The notes under the pieces: generated by a model
The model's input: only the letters and a program-made list of their open reading frames with translations
Database searches by the model: none
Told to the model about the DNA's origin: nothing
Translations under genes and position numbers: made by a program
In this document: piece after piece, positions 16,596 through 20,738 of the stretch
Numbering within the stretch: position 1 is the first letter of the stretch
Layout: each line of letters starts with the position of its first letter
From: a virus
Direction: 5' to 3' (one strand)
IMG/VR virus record: IMGVR_UViG_3300047562_000283
Coordinates: 1-20,738 of that record
DNA length: 20,738 nt

Positions 16596-17114
16596 ATGTT
16601 CGTACTAAATGGAAAGCCCCTAGCACTTGATAGGGCATTTACAACTGAAGATGGCCGTCAATTCCCAGCTAACTGGCTTCGACTGGCTACACCTGAGGAG
16701 CGTGCGGCGGTAGGTATTACTGAAGAACCTGATCCTATCGTTAACTACGATCAACGCTTCTATTGGGGACCAAATAACCCTAAAGATCACGCTCAACTGG
16801 TTGAACAGTGGACAGCAACTATCAAACAAACTGCTGGTTCTTTACTTGCTCCTACTGATTGGTATATCACCCGCGCTTCTGAGACAGGCCTAGCTGCCCC
16901 TCAGAGCGTCCTTGAGCGTCGTTACTTAATCCGCTATCTAAGTAACAACAAAGAGGCCTACCTGGAGGCTACAGAGACCACTGACGAGCTTGCTGCATAC
17001 GTTACTGGTCCTGAGTTCAACGTTTGGGAAGAAATCCCCCCTGAAACTACCAACACCTTTACCTCTAATTCGGTCTCAGGTCAGTTCGGTAGCGATACCA
17101 TTACCTTTGAATAA
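16596..17114 (+). CDS. 172-aa protein, possible fibre-assembly or adhesin-associated protein
   Basis: The product begins MFVLNGKPLALDRAFTTEDG and continues with a PANWLRLATPEERAAVGITE segment (residues 24-43), then a Tyr/Trp-containing turn (RFYWG, 53-57). A helical middle region (about 62-135) is followed by an acidic, Thr/Ser-rich tail ending DTITFE. The N-terminal arrangement resembles small proteins near phage fibre genes, some of which are tail fibre assembly chaperones. This is a family-style impression only. It has no signal peptide or membrane segment. It lies 12 bases after the large adhesin and two bases before the next gene, so it belongs to the same operon. No SD is visible. Confidence 0.6.
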   Translation: MFVLNGKPLALDRAFTTEDGRQFPANWLRLATPEERAAVGITEEPDPIVNYDQRFYWGPNNPKDHAQLVEQWTATIKQTAGSLLAPTDWYITRASETGLAAPQSVLERRYLIRYLSNNKEAYLEATETTDELAAYVTGPEFNVWEEIPPETTNTFTSNSVSGQFGSDTITFE

Positions 17115-17116
17115 TC

Positions 17117-17314
17117 ATGCTTACTATCTTTGGCCTTAAAGTGTCCTATGAGGCACTTGTTTTCTTTGGACTGTTTATCGGTTCTGAGATCGTTGGAGCA
17201 TCTAAGCTCCGTGAAAATAGCATCGTACAAGTCATTCTTCGTGTTGTAGAAGCATTGAAGCCTCATCGTACTGAGGATGACAAGATCCAAAAGATTAAGG
17301 ATACCCTTAAGTAA
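17117..17314 (+). CDS. 65-aa single-span membrane protein, holin-like
   Basis: The protein opens MLTIFGLKVSYEALVFFGLF and has one hydrophobic span at about residues 10-28, followed by a charged amphipathic C-terminal half (EALKPHRTEDDKIQKIKDTL). Size, single span, charged tail and position downstream of the fibre genes match T7 gp17.5, the 67-aa holin. Sequence identity with T7 cannot be claimed, so the holin function is inferred from layout and topology. A holin would let the endolysin reach the cell wall at lysis. An alternative is a small membrane protein unrelated to lysis. Its ATG follows the previous TAA by two bases. Confidence 0.7.
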   Translation: MLTIFGLKVSYEALVFFGLFIGSEIVGASKLRENSIVQVILRVVEALKPHRTEDDKIQKIKDTLK

Positions 17315-17334
17315 TCACTATCTAATTACGAACA

Positions 17335-18030
17335 ATGGAATTTCAGATTAAACCTGATGGTCTTGGCGGTGCTCTAAAGGCTACTATTATTGATTCAATC
17401 CCAGTAGATCTTGGTGCAGCTAGTGTAACCATTGATAACGTAACTCTGCCTGCTACTCTGACTGTAGATAATACAAATGCAGAGGCAGTTCCTGTAAGTG
17501 ATGCTGGTGGTACTCTTTCGATTGATGATGGTGGCTCTTCAATCACTGTTGATGGTCCGCTAACTGATGCTGAGCTACGTGCTACTGCTCTTAGTGTAAC
17601 TGGTCCTTTGACTGATACTCAACTGCGGGCAACTGCAGTTCCTGTGTCTGGACCGTTGACTGATGCTCAACTCCGTGCATCTGGTGTTGCAGTAACAGGT
17701 CCGCTGACTGATGCTCAACTTCGTGCTTCAGCCCTTACTACAACCACTACTGTACCGAGTCGTACACCTACCACTACAAGTATAGCTGGTACTGCTAGCA
17801 GCACTTTGTTGGTAGCTTCTAATGCTTCCCGTAAAGGTCTGATGGTAAGCAATATCAGCACAAGTAAGTTGTATCTCTCCTTTAGTAATCCTGCAACTGT
17901 TGCTAATTCTTTTATGGAGATGCAACCTGGAGCATTCTTGCTGTTGGATCAACAACTGATTGTAACCAATGCAATCTATGGCATTTGGACTAATGCAAAT
18001 GGTGCTTGCCAAGTAACGGAGTTCGTCTGA
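17335..18030 (+). CDS. Fibre-like protein with 16-residue tandem repeats
   Basis: The product is 231 aa. The N-terminus (1-70) is beta-rich and may anchor to the tail. Residues 74-137 are four tandem 16-residue units of the type GPLTDAQLRASGVAVT, an acidic, Leu/Arg-containing repeat seen in phage fibre and baseplate-type proteins, probably a trimeric stalk. A Thr/Ser linker (about 134-152) leads to a C-terminal beta domain of about 80 residues (ASRKGLMVSNISTSKLYLSF to ACQVTEFV) that looks like the capping domain common in cyanophage fibres. The stop overlaps the next ATG (TGATG at 18028-18032). The start has ACAATGG and no SD. The role is probably structural, in the host-recognition complex. 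Confidence 0.75.
   Translation: MEFQIKPDGLGGALKATIIDSIPVDLGAASVTIDNVTLPATLTVDNTNAEAVPVSDAGGTLSIDDGGSSITVDGPLTDAELRATALSVTGPLTDTQLRATAVPVSGPLTDAQLRASGVAVTGPLTDAQLRASALTTTTTVPSRTPTTTSIAGTASSTLLVASNASRKGLMVSNISTSKLYLSFSNPATVANSFMEMQPGAFLLLDQQLIVTNAIYGIWTNANGACQVTEFV
17554..17745 (+). repeat. Four tandem 48-bp repeats coding GPLTD units
   Basis: Four consecutive 48-bp units start at 17554, 17602, 17650 and 17698. Each encodes GPLTD(A/T)(E/Q)LRA(T/S) followed by a variable, mostly Val/Ala/Ser/Thr end. The DNA copies differ mostly at synonymous positions, so the repeat is old and held by protein selection. Confidence 0.85.
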
Positions 18031-18389
18031 TGGCTGTGTATCTACCAGCGCCAGAAGGTGATAAAAGTCCTGGTGTTGCTTCTGGTGGTTTAAAAGGTCA
18101 GTATTTGCGTAAAGCTTCTGACCTTGATTACGATACAGACTGGGAAGATGTAGTCGCTGGAGAAGGTGGCGGTGGTAGCTCTGCAACTAATTTGAGTTAT
18201 GACGCCGCTACCAGAACGATTGCTAGTGATACAGGTGCTGATGCAACACTGCCGTTAGTCACTGATAGTGAGGCTGGTCTTGTTCCTGCTACTGGTGGTG
18301 GAACGACTAACTTCCTGCGTGCTGATGGGACGTTTGCTGCACCACCTAGTTCACCAGTCATCAATCCTTTCTTACTAATGGGGGCATAG
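18030..18389 (+). CDS. Small fibre linker protein
   Basis: The product is 119 aa, starting MAVYLPAPEGDKSPGVASGG. The ATG at 18030 shares its A with the preceding TGA, so I prefer it over an in-frame ATG at 18006 that lies inside the upstream gene. The segment LKGQYLRKASDLDYDTDWED (22-41) and the later ATLPLVTDSEAGLVPATGGG with NFLRADGTFAAP (about 73-104) are motifs usual in phage tail fibre shafts, where they link modules. The glycine-rich stretch between them is likely flexible. It is probably a short fibre or adaptor subunit. It ends four bases before the next ATG. Confidence 0.7.
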   Translation: MAVYLPAPEGDKSPGVASGGLKGQYLRKASDLDYDTDWEDVVAGEGGGGSSATNLSYDAATRTIASDTGADATLPLVTDSEAGLVPATGGGTTNFLRADGTFAAPPSSPVINPFLLMGA

Positions 18390-18393
18390 ACAA

Positions 18394-18723
18394 ATGGCAT
18401 TTACTTACAAAGTACTGGGACAAAGCGCCCCAAGCGCACTGACCAACACAGACTTATACACTGTTCCCGCATCGAAATCAGCAGTGGCATCAACGCTTGC
18501 GGTTTGTAATCGTGGAGCCTCCACTTCAATTCGCGTTGCAGTAAGACCTGCAGGAGCGACGCTTGCTAATGAACATTACATCATCTACAACGATGTGCTG
18601 AATCAAAATGATTCGGTGTTTTTGACAATCGGTGTGACGATGGCAACCACTGATGTAATGACAATTTATGCGGGCACCGCAGATCTATCTTTTAGCTTGT
18701 TTGGATCGGAGATAGATGTATGA
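18394..18723 (+). CDS. Small beta-sandwich tail protein (fibre cap type)
   Basis: The product is 109 aa with the pattern MAFTYKVLGQSAP, LYTVPASKSAVASTLAVCNR, RVAVRPAGATLANEHYIIYN and a final FSLFGSEI. This layout recurs in many cyanophage and other marine phage genomes as a small stand-alone tail protein, with alternating beta strands and no helix. It probably caps or decorates a fibre. Its last four bases overlap the ATG of the LRR gene (ATGA), so it is translationally coupled with it. The family function is not established to my knowledge. Confidence 0.75.
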   Translation: MAFTYKVLGQSAPSALTNTDLYTVPASKSAVASTLAVCNRGASTSIRVAVRPAGATLANEHYIIYNDVLNQNDSVFLTIGVTMATTDVMTIYAGTADLSFSLFGSEIDV

Positions 18724-20405
18724 GCACTCGCAGGTTAAACCAATCCAGAATCGCCAGTAAGAAGTTTAAGCCTGCTGGTCTTTGGGTGCGCAATCCATCG
18801 TGGCCGACGCTTACAGAACCTGCTGCAACTGATCAAAAACTGGTTGGTCTTTATGCGGTGTTTGAAGACGTTGGCGATTCTAATGTTGCGTCAATCAATT
18901 TTAACGACACTTATACGATTGACTGGGGCGATGGAACTTCCGATGTTTCTGTTATCAATAACCAAGAGCACGTCTATTCGTTTTCTAATGCAAACTTATA
19001 CGATGCAACCGTAACGCTAACTGATTCCACAGATACCATTACACGGAATAATCACGGATATAGCAATACAGATAAGATGCGTTTTTATCGCATACAGACG
19101 ACAACAGGATTAGCTGAAGGTCGTTTGTATTATGTGATTAACGCAACGCAAAACACTTTTCAAGTGTCTGAAAACGTTGGTGGTAGTGCAGTTACACTAA
19201 CCAATGACGGATCAGCTTCACTGCTTCCATATAAAATTGCAACGATTGTAGCGGAAGCAGATGCTGGATCTACAGTCACAAGAATTGAATTAAATAGAAA
19301 ACTTGGGATATTTAATTATGACAGTGTTACTAACTGGTTGGATTTAGTTGTTGCAGCGCCTAATTGTACGAATTACAACCAAACCAACAACGTCAACCTA
19401 CCGCGTTTGATGGAAAGACTTAAGATCATAAGTCTTGCCAACACAGTAACAGATCTTGCCATCTTGGTTGATGCGCATAACGTTAGAGAGTGCGAGATTC
19501 CTCTGTTTACATACACAGGAACCAGCCTTCAAAATCGACACAGACAATGTTTCAACCTAAGAGTGGGTCCATATTATGACACCTCATCCGTCACTGATTT
19601 TAGGACTTGGTTCTCAAATTGCAATAGCTTAGAGCGAATCCCTCGGTATAACACTTCATCAGCAACCCTTACGGACAGCATGTTCCAAAACTGCTCGTCA
19701 TTGAAAACCATCCCTCAAATGGATTTTCAAAATGTCACGTCAATGAGCAGTATGTTTAATGGATGTTTTGCCCTGGAGAAACTTCCCGAATTTAACATGT
19801 CTAGCTGCACAAATGCGGCCGCCTTGTTTGCTAATTGCCTCAATTTGCGTGAAGTGCCAGCTTTAGACGTATCAAGCGTTACCAACGCTCTAGCCATGTT
19901 TTCCAGTTGCAACTCCCTTCAATACTTGCCACCGTTAGATTTTTCTAGCGCTACAACCCTACAAAGCGCATTCCAGAGCTGCATTTCTCTTCGCGCTGTA
20001 ACAATAACCACGTCTTCAGCATTGACTAATTGCAACAATATGTTTAATAATTGCGTGTTAATGACACATCCACCAGTATTCGATACATCAGCGGTAACAA
20101 ACATTAGCGGCATGTTTAGGAACTGTAGTTCACTAACAGAAATACCAGACTTTGATTTCAGCAGCGTTACAACAGTTGATGGCACTACATTCACCAGCAA
20201 TCGCTCACTACGTCGCATCCGCATGACAGGTCTTGGCGTCAGTTTTTCCGTAGCAAACTGCTCGCTTTCATCCGATGCACTTAACGAGATTTACACCAAT
20301 CTCCCAACAGTAACCAGCAAGACCATCACAGTGTCTGGAAACTATGGTGTTTCAGGCGATGACCCAACCATTGCCACCGCAAAAGGCTGGACCGTATCTG
20401 GCTAA
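18720..20405 (+). CDS. BspA/DUF285-type leucine-rich-repeat adhesin with PKD-like domain
   Basis: The product is 561 aa. Residues about 40-95 begin a PKD-like fold (YTIDWGDGTSDV, EHVYSF). Residues about 100-168 are a module of the type NNHGYSNTDKMRFY, LYYVINATQNTFQVS and GGSAVTLTNDG, apparently inserted into the PKD fold, which resumes with PYKIATIVAEAD and TRIELNRK. Residues about 296-492 are eight 24-residue BspA/DUF285-like leucine-rich repeats (MFxNCxSLxxIPxxDxSSVT), with Cys at 301, 325, 349, 373, 397, 421, 445 and 469. The C-terminus caps the solenoid. Such repeats are known in bacterial surface proteins and in some phage tail proteins, so host binding is likely. The start overlaps the previous stop (ATGA). 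No signal peptide or anchor is present, which fits a virion protein rather than a cell-surface protein. Confidence 0.82.
   Translation: MSTRRLNQSRIASKKFKPAGLWVRNPSWPTLTEPAATDQKLVGLYAVFEDVGDSNVASINFNDTYTIDWGDGTSDVSVINNQEHVYSFSNANLYDATVTLTDSTDTITRNNHGYSNTDKMRFYRIQTTTGLAEGRLYYVINATQNTFQVSENVGGSAVTLTNDGSASLLPYKIATIVAEADAGSTVTRIELNRKLGIFNYDSVTNWLDLVVAAPNCTNYNQTNNVNLPRLMERLKIISLANTVTDLAILVDAHNVRECEIPLFTYTGTSLQNRHRQCFNLRVGPYYDTSSVTDFRTWFSNCNSLERIPRYNTSSATLTDSMFQNCSSLKTIPQMDFQNVTSMSSMFNGCFALEKLPEFNMSSCTNAAALFANCLNLREVPALDVSSVTNALAMFSSCNSLQYLPPLDFSSATTLQSAFQSCISLRAVTITTSSALTNCNNMFNNCVLMTHPPVFDTSAVTNISGMFRNCSSLTEIPDFDFSSVTTVDGTTFTSNRSLRRIRMTGLGVSFSVANCSLSSDALNEIYTNLPTVTSKTITVSGNYGVSGDDPTIATAKGWTVSG
19620..20195 (+). 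repeat. Eight tandem 72-bp LRR units
   Basis: Eight units of exactly 72 bp (24 residues) can be aligned on a Cys codon with no insertion or deletion. DNA identity between units is low while the protein pattern is kept. Confidence 0.8.
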
Positions 20406-20408
20406 CAC

Positions 20409-20414
20409 AGGAGA
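20409..20414 (+). promoter_or_regulatory. Shine-Dalgarno AGGAGA
   Basis: AGGAGA lies six bases before the ATG at 20421. It is one of only a few clear SD sequences in the window and supports independent initiation after the adhesin genes. Confidence 0.6.
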
Positions 20415-20420
20415 CTAATC

Positions 20421-20624
20421 ATGGAAGACACACGAGGTTTCTACAAAAACGACAACGGTACGCTGCTATGCGGTCCAAACTTTGTATTGAACGCCAATTA
20501 CGAACTAAGAAAAGAAACAAAAGACGATCACACCTATCCAGTGGATGGTTGGTATTGGTTTGACGGCAGGCAACAGGCTCTTGATTTCTTTGGAATAATC
20601 GAAAATGACTATCAAACTCCTTGA
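20421..20624 (+). CDS. 67-aa small protein of unknown function
   Basis: The product opens MEDTRGFYKNDNGTLLCGPN and includes YELRKETKDDHTYPVDGWYW, ending with an aromatic FFGIIENDYQTP. It is polar, with aromatic residues in the second half and no membrane segment. Its appearance is that of the small conserved proteins found after adhesin genes in cyanophages, but I do not know a function. A good SD fixes the start. Its end overlaps the next ATG by 20 bases. Confidence 0.7.
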   Translation: MEDTRGFYKNDNGTLLCGPNFVLNANYELRKETKDDHTYPVDGWYWFDGRQQALDFFGIIENDYQTP

Positions 20625-20738
20625 CGTTATTAAACACTACAAGGGGTTGCCTCATCAAAAGCAAGCCATTGAGGCTCTAGAGCATCTTCTAGGGTCTTAT
20701 GGTTTGTCTGGTGATGCAGAGTGGGTAAAGCTATGGCG
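20605..20738 (+). CDS. N-terminus of a further protein (partial, possible cell-wall enzyme)
   Basis: An ATG at 20605 opens a frame with no stop to the window edge, 44 codons: MTIKLLDVIKHYKGLPHQKQ, then a helix AIEALEHLLG and ending EWVKLW. The short YKGLPHQ-x-x-A helical segment resembles N-terminal modules I associate with cyanophage cell-wall enzymes, but the catalytic part is outside the window, so function is only a guess. It overlaps the previous gene by 20 bases, with only a weak SD-like GGAA upstream. Confidence 0.55.
   Translation, partial: MTIKLLDVIKHYKGLPHQKQAIEALEHLLGSYGLSGDAEWVKLW

Noticed and set aside
18006-18029. Earlier in-frame ATG for the 119-aa linker protein
   Set aside because: It would put eight extra codons inside the preceding gene; the ATG at 18030 sharing a base with TGA is the typical coupled start.
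19620-20195. Variable region of a diversity-generating retroelement in the LRR gene
   Set aside because: No template repeat and no reverse transcriptase are visible in the window, and the repeats lack adenine-specific variation.

Overview
The window is one contiguous stretch of the late (structural) half of a T7-like podovirus genome. It most likely infects a unicellular cyanobacterium. Every supported gene is on the + strand, and the order follows T7: (end of a putative scaffold gene) - major capsid protein - tail tubular protein A - tail tubular protein B - three internal virion/ejection proteins - tail fibre - further adhesins - small membrane protein. A cyanophage origin is suggested by the style of the capsid and core proteins, a tiny YRG-motif peptide resembling the cyanobacterial/cyanophage DUF4278 family, the cluster of small beta-rich fibre-capping proteins typical of cyanophage genomes, and the general lack of Shine-Dalgarno sequences. 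No tRNA, CRISPR, insertion sequence, integrase or photosynthesis gene is visible. These assignments come from reading the sequence, not from database searches.

Layout. 1-125: the last codons of an upstream gene and a 34-codon ORF. 126-315: the only long intergenic region, a capsid leader with a stem-loop, three GAGACA boxes (one in a T7-like TTAGGGAGA context), a 14-bp perfect palindrome and a pyrimidine-rich tract in place of an SD. 316-1530: capsid gene and a 59-codon gene with the same codon bias, closed by a strong intrinsic terminator at 1544-1571. 1597-4651: tail tube/nozzle genes. 4654-12465: internal core genes. The second of these carries a lytic transglycosylase domain and, at its C-terminus, what reads as a circularly permuted M23 (LytM-like) domain. 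12475-20405: an 8-kb adhesin region holding a T7-gp17-type fibre, a 947-aa LamG/discoidin-like/SPRY-like multidomain protein, a 172-aa possible fibre-assembly protein, a 65-aa holin-like membrane protein, a 16-residue-repeat fibre, a linker protein, a capping protein and a BspA/DUF285-type leucine-rich-repeat protein with a cysteine every 24 residues. 20421-20738: a small conserved-looking protein and the start of another gene that runs off the window.

Together the genes encode the shell, the tail tube, the proteins ejected into the host to cross the envelope and wall, and an unusually elaborate host-recognition apparatus. Several junctions in the adhesin region are stop/start overlaps (TGATG, ATGA), implying translational coupling. 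The least expected signals are an intrinsic-terminator-like hairpin inside codons 10-19 of the fibre gene that ends in the same nine-base T-tract as the capsid terminator, the permuted M23-like domain, the 59-aa capsid-companion gene and the LRR cysteine ladder.
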